Source of the DNA: Arthrinium phaeospermum
Lineage: Eukaryota; Ascomycota; Sordariomycetes; Amphisphaeriales; Apiosporaceae
Assembly: GCA_006503535.1 (NCBI GenBank)
Contig: QYRS01000010.1
Location: 1,116,001-1,180,000 of the forward strand
DNA: 64,000 bases
Direction of reading: 5' to 3'
Part shown: positions 21,150 to 33,180 of the stretch, in pieces
How positions within the stretch are numbered: the stretch's first letter is position 1
Layout: every line of letters starts with the position of its first letter
The notes under the pieces: model-generated
Told to the model about the DNA's origin: nothing
What the model saw: the letters and a program-made list of their open reading frames with translations, nothing else
Database searches by the model: none
Position numbers and translations under genes: made by a program

Positions 21150-22300
21150 TACCCCGAATCCTGGAACGGATTTTAATAATGGTCTACGCGCTACGAAGCG
21201 TAATGGGGCCCGTTTGTTCCCTTGATGAGGACAATGAGAGCCGGCTTCACGGCTGAGCAGCGCCGGTCTCTATGGTCCTTGCAATTATTGTTTGCAGTTT
21301 TTCTCTTTTTAGCAAGGCGTTGGGGGCAGTCATTTTATGATTTTTTTTTTGCGAATCCAAAAGCAGCAAAACTAACTGAGCGCGATGGGTTTGACGGTCC
21401 TTCCTATGGGATACGACGTCACCCGCTCACTTGTAGATACACCTTGCCTTGATACAGAATTAAAAAAGAAATCTTTTTGAAGAACCATGCATCAAAGTAC
21501 CCAGTAGTCTTTCCATGTTCTGTGCATGTTCGAAGGAAAATAACAGGACGACCCTTCGTAATCCATGGAAAACGGGAGAGACAGCTCTGGGACAGGTAAG
21601 GACAGGATTTCTACCACCACAGCAGCATCCCCCCTTTGTTGGCAGCAGCCCGGTTCAACCAGACCCATTTTGCGGTTGCGACAGATAGGTCGTGCGATGC
21701 TCAGAGATTCCAGATACGGCTCCGATAGGCCAACCTTGGTGGCCGGTGTTGATCGGTTCCGCCAACCCGCATGCCCGCCTACCCGCCTACCCCCATGCCC
21801 AAAGAGGGAACCAATCTTGCAAAACACCTTACTGGGCACCGCCCGGTAAAGAGGTATATGTGAGTAATCCGGAATTGGTATATGTGAGTAATCAAGAAAT
21901 CAACATTCGGTTCGCCTCCACACCCGCGGGTTCTGAACATTCATTTCAATATACCCAAGGACATTCTCATATTCTCTCTCTTCCTCTTCCTCCCACCCAC
22001 CCGTCTCCATACCTACTTCATACCTACCTAGCCAGTCAGTACCTAAGCTATACGTTATCATTGTTGCTGCTGTTTTCTCTCTTTGTAGACAAGCTTGCTG
22101 CATCTAATCGTTTCCTGAAATTGTTTCACCACTCAGTTGCTTCCAAAAGCGCCATGGTTTGACGTCGGTTGTCACGGCTGCACGGCTCTTGAACCCCGCC
22201 AACAGTGGATATTTTATGTGTAGCCATTTCCAATTCCCGAGCCTCTACCTACCATCTTCAAATCGGGTGGGCGGGTTTGTTATAAAGTCAACCCGGCACA
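21150..22300. other. Intergenic region
   Basis: This is the 3' flank of MED19 and the promoter of the alpha/beta-hydrolase gene. It contains a two-copy 17-bp direct repeat (listed separately) and a CT-rich stretch before the start codon. No gene is seen. Confidence 0.55.
21853..21893. repeat. Two-copy 17-bp direct repeat
   Basis: The 17-mer GGTATATGTGAGTAATC occurs at 21853-21869 and again at 21877-21893, a period of 24 bases. It may be a local duplication or a paired binding site in the hydrolase promoter. No function can be assigned. Confidence 0.6.
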
Positions 22301-24739
22301 ATGAATCTCCAAGACTGGAAGTCTACGCCCACAGATGCGTCGGAAGGCAGCGAGGGCCAGTACGAACCTCCGCCCGCCTACAGCAGTCATCTGTCGCGAG
22401 GAGACCCGCGGTCCAGCTCAACCCAGTCGCTTGTGCCATCGCTGCCAAACTATGACGAGGCATCCAAGCGCAGGCTGCTCGTCGTCTACATCCATGGCTT
22501 CATGGGCACAGATCACTCCTTTCAGTCATTCCCCGCCCACGTCCATCGGTACCTGAGGGACGCGCTCATTGACACGCACGTCGTCCATTCCAAGATCTAC
22601 CCCAGGTACAAGACGTACAAGGCTATTGAGGTAGCCCGCGACAATTTCAGCCGATGGCTCCAGCCCCACGAGTCGCCCACGACTGATGTCGTTCTCGTCG
22701 GCCATTCGATGGGCGGTCTTCTGGCAGCCGATGTAGCTCTTATGGTAGGCTCTTCTTCGTTTGCTGCGTGCAAAAGCCATCACTGCTAACGGACCCGACA
22801 GCCATCATCGGATCAGAACAGCCCCAATTACTTTCAAAATAGAATCTTGGGGACTGTCAATCTTGACGCGCCTCTGTTGGGCCTCCATCCTGGCATCATT
22901 GTAGCCGGCCTCTCAAGCTTGTTCCGTTCCAAAACAGATACCCCTAAGCCTCCCGGGACTTCTGCTCAGGCGACGTCAAGTGTAGCATCGCCGGATCCTT
23001 CTGTGCATTCGGACCTGGCGAGTCCAATGCCTATGTCACCTCTAGCAGACCCACCCACGTCTGTTCCCAATCTGCCGCCTAGGATGACTATGGACCCCAA
23101 TTTCGATCCCGAGTTCCCAAATGATGTTCGCCTTAAGGATCGCAGCTGGTGGAAGAACATTGTCCACTTCGTCAAGAAGCACAATTCGGAAGGGATCATA
23201 GACGCTGCCAGTCACCATATCATGTCCCATCTCGAGTTTGGGGGTGTCTTGATGGACTTCAATTGCCTCAAGGTCCGGTACGAAAACTTGCGGAAGCTTG
23301 AGGATATTGACGACATGAAGAACCATGGGTTCCCTCATGTCCCGCCCCAGGTTCGATTCGTCCAGTACTATACGGTATGCCACGGGCACCCCAAGAAGCC
23401 GAAAGCCCCAAAGGATGTGAGCGCCGCGGACCGAAAGCAGATTGAAGATGCTATGGCTGGTGGCCCGAGTCCCACAAGCTCGTCGTCATCATCGACGCCC
23501 AGAGTCTCCACGGGAGATATCAGTGACGATGGACGGAAACGGCCGTCAGTGCGAAGTCTTCCTGGCATTCCTAAGGAGAGTGCTGCTGGCCCATCTCACG
23601 ATGCTGACGATCAGTCGGTCTCTAGTCTAGAGGTGATGGATCCAGTGCCGATGGAAGATGAGGGTGATGATAACCACAAGAGCGGGGAGTCAACGCATCC
23701 ACAGCCAGAACAATCCACCGATAAGAGATTGTCGTCCAGCGCTGGTGCCGCAAAACCGGAGTCGTCGGCCTCTCAAGAGGGGAAGTCGGAGGGTGAAGCT
23801 GCGGAGCCACCATCGCATACGACGGAGGGTGTAGATGCAGATCCCGAAATGGATGCTGCCGCTAAAGAGCTTTCCGAGCTGGAACTGAGTCTACCCAAGG
23901 TGCCCAACCCACCCGAGAAACCGGAACCGTTTGATGGCACGAAATACACGGACAAGGACGCCCGTAAACAGGCGGAGAAGGAATCTAAGCGTGTCCTAAA
24001 GGCGTACGAGCAAGCCGTGAAGAACCGCGAGAAGACGATCAAGGAACGACAGAAGATCATCGATAAGCGTAAGAAGAAACTGGCCTCGGATGCTGCCAAG
24101 CGCGAGAAGGAGGCAAAGAAGCAAGCCTCAGAGGCCGAAAAGCGCGGGAAGGAGGCCGAAAAAGAGGCCGAAAAGGAGGCTAAAGAACAGCGTCGAAAGG
24201 ACGAAGAGGCTAACCGCGAGACCGATAAGCGTGGAAAGGACGTGGAGGATGAGGCCAAGGAGCAGCACCGGAAGAATGAAGAGGCGATTCAAATTCTCGC
24301 AGATGGCATCGAGAGGCGGCAGACTTCGCTTGCTGATACGGCAGCGGCAGTCGTGCCAAAGCCCTCAGCGGGCGCCACCACCAGCGGCTCGATTTCCCGC
24401 GCACAAACAGCCGATAGGGGAGAGGCGTCGCTGTCTCGGGACTCTACCAACGAGCTGGAGTCACCGTCGACATCCACCAAGAATCAGAAGAAAAAGGAGG
24501 CGAAGCCTCCCAAGCCACCGAAGGAGCGCAAGTTTTGCACTCTACCGAGCAAGGTTAATGGCCAGCTGGACCCGAAGTGGATCAAGGTGTTCATGACGGA
24601 CATGGACGAGGTCGAGGCCCACACGAGCCTCTTCTTCGAGGGGCCACATTACGACAAGTTGGTGGGCGATATGGGCGATATGATCATCTCATGGGTACAG
24701 GAGGATGCTACGAAGCGCGCCATCTGGGAATTGGGGTGA
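22301..24739 (+). CDS. Alpha/beta-hydrolase (serine esterase/lipase-like) with long charged coiled-coil region
   Basis: Two exons (22301-22744, 22802-24739) encode 793 aa. Residues 60-69 (LVVYIHGFMG) form the oxyanion-hole strand and loop, and GHSMGG at 134-139 is the nucleophile elbow with Ser136. The intron lies just after the elbow helix. LGTVNLDAPLLGLHPG follows, as expected for the next core strand. The likely lid or insertion region up to ~330 is poorly ordered. After about residue 360 comes a highly charged coiled coil with repeats such as EAEKEAEKEAKE. A conserved-looking C-terminus with FMTDMDEVEAHTSLFF and HYDKLVGDMGDMI could supply Asp and His of the triad. A PPPAY motif at 23-27 could bind WW domains. 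I place it near the DUF676/lipase-like serine esterases of fungi; the substrate is unknown. There is no signal peptide or membrane anchor, so it is probably cytosolic or peripheral. Confidence 0.82.
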
Positions 24740-25147
24740 TCAGTTGCGGCTCGATACCGGTTGGATTCTTCCGGCCGGGAGGACAGAAGCGCGGATGGCA
24801 CGGCAGCAAAGGGAAATGCCATCCAGTAGACTTCCGTAGGAGTGAGATCTAAGATACCAATACACGTCCACACACACACACACATTACGCTTCGGGGCAG
24901 CCAGCCGGCTAACGAAAAGGCTTAATAGTCTGACTGCCGTACATTGTTTTGTGCCTAGGTCACTTGAAACGAGCACGACAAACATGATACGAGGAATCCC
25001 CATTATAACACATTACGGATTATATACGTTAGATACATACTACTAATAGTGGCCTCGATATATACAGCACAAACATAGCCAACATTAGCGACCCAACTAC
25101 ATCAGCGTGACAAATTATTTCCTACTTTGCAGGTTTGATCGAGATCA
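24740..25147. other. Convergent 3' intergenic region with CA microsatellite
   Basis: The hydrolase and the beta-glucosidase gene converge here. The only feature is a short CA dinucleotide run around 24868-24884. The remainder is AT-rich 3' flank. Confidence 0.6.
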
Positions 25148-27950
25148 CTACAAAGGCCCAGGAACGCCCGTCTCGCACGCCGTCGAGTCGCTGTAGCAGA
25201 CGGCGCCGAACGAGTCGCTCGCGTCGCCGATCCAGAACTTGAAGCGGCCCTCGGGGTTGGGCACGACCCAGTTCTGCAGCTCGGCGTCCCAGACGGAGAC
25301 GTCCTTGCGCCGGATGGTGAGCTCGACGGCCTCGCTCTCGCCGGGCGCCAACGCGGCCGTCTTGGCGAAGTCGCGCAGCTGCAGCACGGGCGTGTCGTAC
25401 TTTGCGTTGTCGGTGGCGGGGAACTGGACGTAGAGCTGCGTCGAGGCCTTGCCGGCGTGCGTCGTGCCGTTGTTGGTGACGGTCAGCGAGACGACGTAGG
25501 CCACGTCCCAGAGGGCCGGGTTGCCGCCCGAGGGGCCGCCGGCGGGCGTCTGGCCGGCCTCCTTCTGGGTGTTGGAGTAGCCCGGCGGCAGGCTGGGGTA
25601 CTTCTTGCCCGCGGCGCCGTCGGCGTAGGCGTTCTTGGCGTCGTTTTCGGCCAGGAAGCTGTAGCGGTAGCGGAAGATGTCCTTGAAGCCCGCGGGCCGC
25701 AGGGCCTCGGACGCGGGCGGGATCGTGTTGTTCATGGCCGCGATGGGGTCGCCCGACTTGGCGGGGCGCGCCGGCGGGACCGCGGTCAGCGGCGTGACGG
25801 CCTGGACGCGCACGTCGCTGTAGGCGAAGCTGGCGTAGCTGAGGCCGTGGCCGAAGGCGTATTGCGGCTTCACGCCGTTCTTCTGGAAGTAGCGGTAGTC
25901 GATGTAGATGCCTTCGGAGAAGGTGTCCTGGGGCTGCCCGAGGCCGTTGGGCACGATGCCCACGCTCTCCGGGTAGTCCGACTCGGAGACGGGGAGGGTG
26001 TAGGGCAGATGGCCCGAGGGGGAGACCTCGCCGAAGAGGACTTCGGTGAGCGAGTCGCCCGCCTCCTGGCCCGGCAAGTGCGCGAACACGACGGACTTGA
26101 CCGACGGGTGGTTGATCCAGGGCTCCATCACGATGGGGCCCACGGTGTGCACGACCACGACCACGTTGCTGTACTTCTCGGCCGCCTTCTGCACGAGCTC
26201 GTCGCCGTTGTGCCACGCCTTCAGGCCCGACTTGTCGCGGTCGCCGTGGTTGCCTTCCACCTCGTACGAGTTCTCGCCCGAGTCGGAGCTGATGAAGACG
26301 AGGGCGACGTCGTCGGCCGTGGCGTCGGGCAGGTTCTTGGGGAACGAGTCGGTGTTCCAGAACTCCACGTTGCCGGCCTTGCGCTTGAGCGAGCTGATCG
26401 GGTCGTCCATGTAGGGGTAATCGGCCGAGCCGGAGCCCCATCCCATACCCAGGGTGCCCTTGTTGCAGCTCTTGTCGGTGCACTTGTTGATGCCGTCGGG
26501 GTTGGCCTGGGCGTCAGTGCCGAAGACCTTGATGGGCGCCGAGGTGGAGATGGGGAGCAGGCTGCCATTGTTCTTAAGCAGGGTGATGGCTTCCTGGGCG
26601 ACCTGCTTGGCGATGATCTTGTGGTCGGCCTGGACGTTGACGTATTGGTTCACGACGCCAGACGGGGAGAAGACGGCAGCGGGATACAGCAGCCCGGTCC
26701 GGGCGCGCGTGTTGGAGGAGAAGTTGGGACGCGGGTAGTCCTTGTCCTGTCCCAGCTTGTACCACGCAGCCACGACGCGAGTCGCCATGTCGTTGATGCG
26801 GTCCATGGGCACACTGCCGTTCAGGGCCGCACGGGTCATCTCGTACATGAAGTAAGCCGTACCGGGCAGCACGGGGATCTGCGTATCGCCCGGCATGGAC
26901 ATGTCGAGGCCGGCCAGAGCAGAGGCAACCCCGGACATGTGTGCAAGCCAGTCAGTCATGACCGGACCCTGGAAGCCGAGTTCTTCCTTGAGAAGGGCAT
27001 TGATGGAGTATGCATTCTGAGATGATGCAGAGCCATTGACAGCATTGTATGAAGTCATGACAGCAGCTGTGCCGGCGCGGACGCCTTCGGCAAACGGCCA
27101 CAGGTACAACTCGTGCATCGCTCGATCATCTATCCGGGATGTTAGTAACTGCAGAAGCACAAACACACAGGTTGGGCTTCTCGTTCTGACGTACCGATGT
27201 TAGCGCTGATTCCTTGTTGCCCGACGTTGAACATGCGCTGGATCTCTTGCTCGTTGCCGATCAGGTGCTTGAGAACGGCGATGCAGCCCTGGTCCTGAAC
27301 TCCCCTGACCGTCTCGGCCCCAGCGAAAGCTTGCAACACCGGGTCCGAACCGAAACCTTCCCAGTTTCGCCCGGCACGAGGCTTGCGGCCCAGGGGGCCG
27401 ACCGAAGGGCCGAGGTACATGTTGACGCCCTTCCCCTTGAATTCCTGGCCCAAGGCCACTCCTCTCTCGTACATCAGCTTCTTGTCAAAGGTAGCGCCTG
27501 TCGTGATGCCCGCAGGAAACGCGGTGACATTGTCTGTCGTCCGCACGCCGAGGGGACCATCCTGAAGACATAGCTGTGGAAATCCTAAGCGGTCGGCACT
27601 ACCAGTGTTTCCCACGCAAGGCCCTGATTATTAGTTAGCAAGAGGGGAGGGCCCGAAAAAGACGACATGGGAGGAAGTTAGTTACCCATGAAGAAACCGG
27701 TTCCGCCTGTGATATTGGTCTTCTCGGCCAATGTCATTTGGGAAACCAGCTTGAGGGCCTTTTCATAGGCATCGGCCCAGTCGTCGGCCCATCCGCCGTG
27801 AGGTGCCGGGTAGTAGGATGCGGCAACATATGGGGCGGGGACGGCACGGGGCTGGATGGCGGCGCCAGAGGTGGTGCCCAACAGGTCGGACAGAAGAAAG
27901 AGCGAAAGGGCCGAGAGTCCCGAACGGGACCCCGAGCTGAGAAAGTGCAT
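25148..27950 (-). CDS. Secreted GH3 beta-glucosidase
   Basis: Three exons (27950-27686, 27623-27195, 27129-25148) give 891 aa. Donors are GTAACT and GTACGT, acceptors CAG and TAG, both introns phase 1. An N-terminal signal sequence (about 1-31) is followed by a short Pro/Ala-rich stretch and the family 3 TIM-barrel domain with [19 protein letters not shown] and VMTDW, where Asp291 is the expected nucleophile. The second domain carries SSDSGENS with Glu517 as likely acid/base. The C-terminal fibronectin III-like domain begins near TPVLQLRDF. The length fits fungal extracellular beta-glucosidases of the Aspergillus BGL1 type. Such enzymes hydrolyse cellobiose and short beta-glucosides to glucose. 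Very GC-rich third positions produce long shadow frames on both strands. It is divergent from the lipase gene across a 3.9-kb intergenic region. Confidence 0.93.
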
Positions 27951-28094
27951 GTCTGCGATAAACGAGGGACAGAGAGTGTTACAGACCGTAGGTTTGACCG
28001 CACGCGCCACGAAGGGTGGGTATGATGACGGCAGAACAACTCGAGCGACAGTGAAGCACTTGAGGAAGCAATACTAGTTTGGGATGCATACGAT

Positions 28095-28103
28095 TAATAT
28101 ATA
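28095..28103 (-). promoter_or_regulatory. TATA-like element of the beta-glucosidase gene
   Basis: TAATATATA lies about 145-150 bases upstream of the start codon. The position is reasonable for a fungal core promoter. Evidence is motif and distance only. Confidence 0.3.
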
Positions 28104-29058
28104 CCCAGCTGACTGGCCTGGCACCGAGAGGGCATGGGGCTTGTCAGGCCGGCTCAAACGGTCCATGTGCTACGCGATGGGACCATGGCAGCCGTGCACC
28201 AATATTAGGTGCTATCATGCCAGATCGTGCCCATACCACACTCAATGGGAAGCGAGGGGGATGGGGCCACGGGGGCTCGGTGCCGACAAGAGCTCCAGCG
28301 AGCCAACGAGAATGACATGTGAGGTGCCGATGTCTTGAAGAGGTGGATGTTGGTTCCGGTGTTAGTCGCTTGGTATCTCGTCAGTTGGCTATGCAGACCA
28401 TCCCATGCCAAGCCAGCTGAAGGGAATCCAATAGGGAGACGCGGAATCGAGACATCATGGCACCACAGATCGCTACGAGCCTTAGATTTGGATCTTCATC
28501 TTGGTCTTCGGCGGGGAGGCCTGGTCAGGCAAAGGCAGAAAACGAAACAGCGAATACTAGCACAGTGGATGGGATGGCTGTGTTAAGCGACTAGTAAATA
28601 CGACGCTGAGCTCGCTACCACTCCACTCACCGCGTCGGCATATGTGCCGCCGCCTAAGCCCCCCGTAGAAATAGAATACCCTCAGAAGACTTCCACAGCC
28701 GTAGCGAGGAGCGAGACTATCAGCTCCTCGCTTGCATATTGGGGCCTGACGACATCGCTGCCGCTAGGAATGCAAGAATGTAACCTTGCGCGACAAAAGC
28801 AGATCCCCCCCTTTGACGACGAGAAATTAAACAGATATGTAGTAGGTTGGTTCCGTGTTATAGGGCACGCTTCTGGGCACGCCACCCCCGAGAAAGCTGA
28901 TGAATAACTCTGTGCTACTGAGTGCAGGTGGTTGATATTGACTTTGGGCCAATGAGGTGTTGCAGCTGCGGGCCAGAGTAGCCTGTTCAGCCGCCGGAAG
29001 CTGCCATAATCCAATGTGGAAGGTGGCATTCAGGTTGGAATGCGCGCCGGCTCAGCCC

Positions 29059-29076
29059 ATCAATTGATCAATTGAT
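29059..29076. repeat. 18-bp perfect palindrome
   Basis: ATCAATTGATCAATTGAT is identical to its own reverse complement and is made of two overlapping CAATTG palindromes. It sits inside the beta-glucosidase/lipase intergenic region, about 1.1 kb from the former start. It could be a dimeric transcription-factor site or a chance AT-rich palindrome. Confidence 0.6.
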
Positions 29077-31791
29077 TGATGGCATGGCCGGGTTTATTGA
29101 TTCATACTACTAATGGGAGAGAACCGATGTGCCGGGCGTATAAGCAGCCAAGAGAAGAGAATTTCCCTGCTATGCAAGCTTGATTCATGCCTGCCTGACT
29201 GCCGCTCGCGACCTGATCAGCTGGGCGCTCATCACGCTGAAGCGACGTGCGCCTTCACGTCATGGCAAGACAAATCGGGCAAGTGATGCATCGCAAGTAG
29301 CATGCACCATGCCATGCATGCAGGAGCTGTAACCCCCCGGACAGATAGACGAGGGCCTGATGAGACTCTCCCCAGCTGAAACTAAACTCGATAGAGCTGC
29401 CTCCTCCGAGAGATTGAAGATTGAGTGATGCGCTCAGACCTCCTGTGCCTCCCGATCAGTCAAGGTTGCGATCAAAAGGAGCTGCCATTCGAACGGCCGG
29501 CCAAGATTCACTACTGCTACGATGGATGAGACGGCAGGCGACGGGAGGATGGATGTGGTGCATAAGGTTCGCGCTTTCCTGCACACCCGCGCCGCCATAA
29601 TAAGCAAACAACTGCCACATTTCGTTCAATCCATCAATCGTATTTGGGGTGCCCCCTTGCCTGACTTCTTTTGTTGGTCTTGGGGGTGGGAACCAACCAA
29701 AGAGAGGGGCCTGGGGCCTTGAATGGATGCAGGCAGCTATTTATTATGTAATTCGAGGTTGTCTATCGTACACGGTAGAGCCCCTTACTCGTGATGAGTT
29801 TTTCAACCACGATCTTCCCTTCTGGATCCAGACGCCTGGGTTTCAATTAACTCAACACGTGTGCGGGAAGGATCCTCATGTAAATGCCCGACTCGAGTTA
29901 AGTAGCAGCGTACGACATAGATGGCATGAAAGATAAGGTAATTGATGCTCCGAGGGCTATGTGCTTACCAGGCAGTCGGTAAGAGGCGGCCATTGCCGTA
30001 CAACCTACCGACAATTACTTAAGCCAAGGCAGGGGCCTCCCTTGTTCTCGTAATTGGACATTGGGACAATGCTCCAGCTCAGAAAATCGAAGCGGATAGT
30101 ACGGGTTACACTTGCAACGGGCCAACGGCTTTCTTCTTTTTCTTCTCTTGTTTTTACTGCCCTCTTCCCTGTCATCATTAGGAGCAGTATAATCACAAGC
30201 ACTGGCTGTGGCCCAGCTGACTATGTAGGTACCAGGAACGAACGCTTCACGAGTCATCAGTCTGGGGAATCACACTTGTCTCGTGGATTGTAACTTGCCG
30301 AGTATGGCGTTTTGGCCCAGAGAGCTGAGATTGCCCGTCGAGCGTTGCATTGACCAAGTCATGTCGAATTGCGCTCTTGGAGATACAAAGGCATCGATGA
30401 TTCTGTGGACCTGCCTGGAATTCTTTAACGCCGAACGTGCCGTAGATAGTGTCAGCCGTTGCGGTGTCCCTCGTTACTAGTAGGCGCTGAACGTCTATCA
30501 CACCGTTTTTGGTCAGCTCCCGAGGCTTTGGCCACCTGCGATTGGTGGCCACCGCATCGCTTTGCAGCCCTCGTGGCATTTCTCACGTTATTTAGTGTTG
30601 AGACTAGCCGGGCATCCACGTCGGGCGTTGCATGTGTATTGACATCCCCTCCACGAACGGGCATAGCCGCATTCATCAACCTGAAGGCTGCATGCATGGC
30701 TGGCACCGCGCCGGCGTGGGACTCGGAGCCAAACGAGAGGGGAAGGCTTGCACTTGTCGGATGCAGAAGGTGGGAAGGGACTTTGTGTGCATACGACAAT
30801 GGCTCTGCCTGCCTTGGGCGTCGCCGAGGAATGGGATGAGACTGCGATGAGATGAGACGAGAGGAAGCTGCATATCGTATTATGTCTTATCATATCCTTT
30901 GCTCCCCCAACAATTTCCTCCAGACGGACTCAGCCTCCCACTTTCTGACTTCTCAACAACCACCACGACGACAAGGCTCTGTTTGAGAGCTCGTCGACTC
31001 CGGCTCGGCTGCTTTACGCACCAATGGCGGGCATGACCGCCCACACAAACCCCGCGGAGAGGGCTGCTCGGCCTGTTGCTTTTCTCAAATGGGCCCGCTT
31101 CCCGATCTGCATGCCAGGAACAATGGCCAGGAATGGGAAAAGGCAGCCCATCTCTTGGCAGCGCCCGCGCGCCCACCGAAAAGGAAAATTGTGATCGAGC
31201 CTCGTTTCGCAATGCTAACAGGTCGCAATCACCACCCAAGAACAAGTAGAAATTGGGAGGCGCATTGCGGGTTTACTATAGCAAACACACACACACACAA
31301 GGGCCCGTTGTAATTGACAGGTTCCCGCTACTTGCACCATATTAGCCGCAGGGATGCGTGATTGAACGGACAGGGGGCCTGTTGGAGAGCCCGCCGCCGT
31401 CGAGAACAGGTGCCGAGAAAAAAGAAGGGATCCTATTCCGGTGAAGGGACCCTTGGCCAATGATCACCGCTAAGGGTTCGATTAGATCCATTTCCGACTC
31501 CATCATGCGTTCGTTGGGGCAGCGACATGCCTCGCGCGCTCGAGGCTGGCTGGCTGACTGTCTCTCGCTCCTGCCAGATTGGGCCCAGTTCCAATGTGAT
31601 TGTGCAGTTGGTAGTTGGGTTGGTAGGTGTGTATAAGCTATATATAACAGAGCACCACTATGGCCTTGAACTTTCGGGATATGATCAGCACCGGTCTCAC
31701 TGTCTTATACCCTACACAACCAACAAGGCAGCACCCCCGCCACTGACGCCAGTCCTTCCCGCCCTCTGTCTCTCGATACAGCCCGCCGCTG

Positions 31792-31799
31792 TATATATA
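31792..31799 (+). promoter_or_regulatory. TATA-like element of the lipase gene
   Basis: TATATATA lies about 90 bases before the lipase start codon, behind a CT-rich tract. A second TATATATAA at 31639-31647 is further upstream and is an alternative. Confidence 0.35.
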
Positions 31800-31887
31800 C
31801 ACACTCGTTTTTATTTAGCCTTTGCTCTTAATTTCTTGCGTTGGAGACCTTCCAACCTTTCCTACCTACCAGCCAACATCCCCCAAG

Positions 31888-33180
31888 ATGAAGTCATTAA
31901 GTTGGACTCTCGTCTCGAGCCTTGCTCTGACGGCTGTTGCGAGCCCGGTCCCTGATAGCCTTCGTCCATACTTGGCGCGCCGAGGTGCGTATTTTGACAT
32001 GATCGTCTCCCGAAACCTTAATGCTATAGAGGCTGACCTTGCCCGTAACAACGCACTAGAAGCTGTCACTGCAGAGGAAGTCACTCAACTAGACTTCTAC
32101 GCCGAGTATGCAGGGGCCAGTTACTGCAACTCAGAGGCCCCCGTTGGTTCTACCGTGACCTGCGCGGAGAATGTGTGCCCCGAGGTGACCGCCGCGGGTG
32201 CTGTTGTAACCGCTACATTTGCGTCAGTCTTGATTCCTCTTCTCTTCCCCGCACGGTACCTGAAAGCTAACCTGACCATGCGTTTTACAGTGGTAAGGTG
32301 ACCGATATACAAGGTTTCCTGTCCACGGACCCCAAGAACAAGGTTATTGTGCTGTCGTTCCGGGGATCTCACTCGATCCGTAACTGGATTACCAAGTAAG
32401 TATAAGCTTAATCTTTAGGTTCTCAAAATCGAAGATATGGAACCGCGCCATTTCGCATGAGACCTTTGCACTAACAATCTTCTCAGCTTTGTTTTCCTCC
32501 AAGAGCCTTGCGATCTTGTCGGCGGCTGCCTGCTGCACGCCGGTTTCGCCGGCGCCTACAAGGAGATCGCGGACGCCCTGACCACGGCCCTGGCCGCCGC
32601 GACCAAGGCGAACCCGGACTACAAGATCGTCTTCACGGGCCACTCGCTCGGCGCCGCCATCGCGACCGTGGCCGCCGCGTACGAGCGCGCGGCCGGCCAC
32701 GCCGTCGACCTGTACACGTACGGCAGCCCGCGCGTGGGCAACCGGGCCTTTGTCGACTTCGTGACGAAGCAAGCCGGGTTCGAATACCGCGTGACGCACC
32801 TGGCGGACCCGGTGCCGCGCCTGCCCCCGATCTTCGCCAACTACCGCCACACGAGCCCCGAGTACTGGCTGTCGACGGGCGACGCCGACACCATCGACTA
32901 CACGGCCGCCGACATCAAGGTCTGCGAGGGCTACGCCAACATCCAGTGCAACGCCGGCCAGCTCGGGCTCGACACCGACGCCCACGGCCACTACTTTGAG
33001 CGCATCGCCGTCTGCGGGCCCGACGGCACGCCCTTCAAGAAGCGCGTCGCCGTCGCCGCCGACGCCACCATCGCGGCCGACGGCCCGACGGCCTCGGACC
33101 CGGAGCTCGAGGCCATGGTCAACAAGTATGCCAAGCAGGATATCGAGGCGGCCAAGTCGCTCAACGATATCTGGGGCTAA
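31888..33180 (+). CDS. Secreted class 3 lipase, Thermomyces lanuginosus lipase-like
   Basis: Three exons (31888-32222, 32291-32395, 32487-33180) encode 377 aa. A signal peptide (MKSLSWTLVSSLALTAVASP) leads into a propeptide-like region. The mature lipase has IVLSFRGSHSIRNWI, the strand and lid hinge typical of the family, then GHSLGAA with Ser200. Asp254 in ADPVPRLPP and His313 in DAHGHYF complete the expected triad, with spacing close to that of Thermomyces lipase. Intron 1 uses the less common donor GTCAGT; the alternative GTACCT donor would leave an intron of only about 35 nt and was rejected. Exon 3 is much more GC-rich than exons 1-2. Predicted role: extracellular hydrolysis of acylglycerols or related esters. 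The C-terminus extends past the Thermomyces enzyme by some 50 residues of unknown role. A feruloyl-esterase-like activity is a possible alternative. Confidence 0.9.

Larger units (their letters stand above)
27951..31887. other. Large intergenic region between divergent beta-glucosidase and lipase genes
   Basis: Nearly 4 kb separate two start codons of secreted hydrolases. I find no open frame with recognisable domains or a coherent intron-exon structure. Visible features are TATA-like elements near each gene, an 18-bp perfect palindrome, a CA microsatellite at about 31284-31299, and several ATGCATGC-type runs near 29300. A long regulatory region is the simplest reading; an unrecognised non-coding transcript cannot be excluded. 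Confidence 0.55.

Noticed and set aside
25457..27025. 522-codon plus-strand open frame antisense to the beta-glucosidase, and a 453-codon frame on the same strand as the gene
   Set aside because: Both are shadows of a GC-rich coding region. Their translations are rich in Arg, Gly, Val and His, and no domain is visible.
30459..30839. 126-codon plus-strand frame in the beta-glucosidase/lipase interval
   Set aside because: No signal peptide, domain or splice context; equally long frames overlap it on the other strand.
32223..32290. Alternative lipase donor GTACCT closer to the acceptor
   Set aside because: The resulting intron would be about 35 nt, shorter than any other intron here, and would insert residues not expected in the family.
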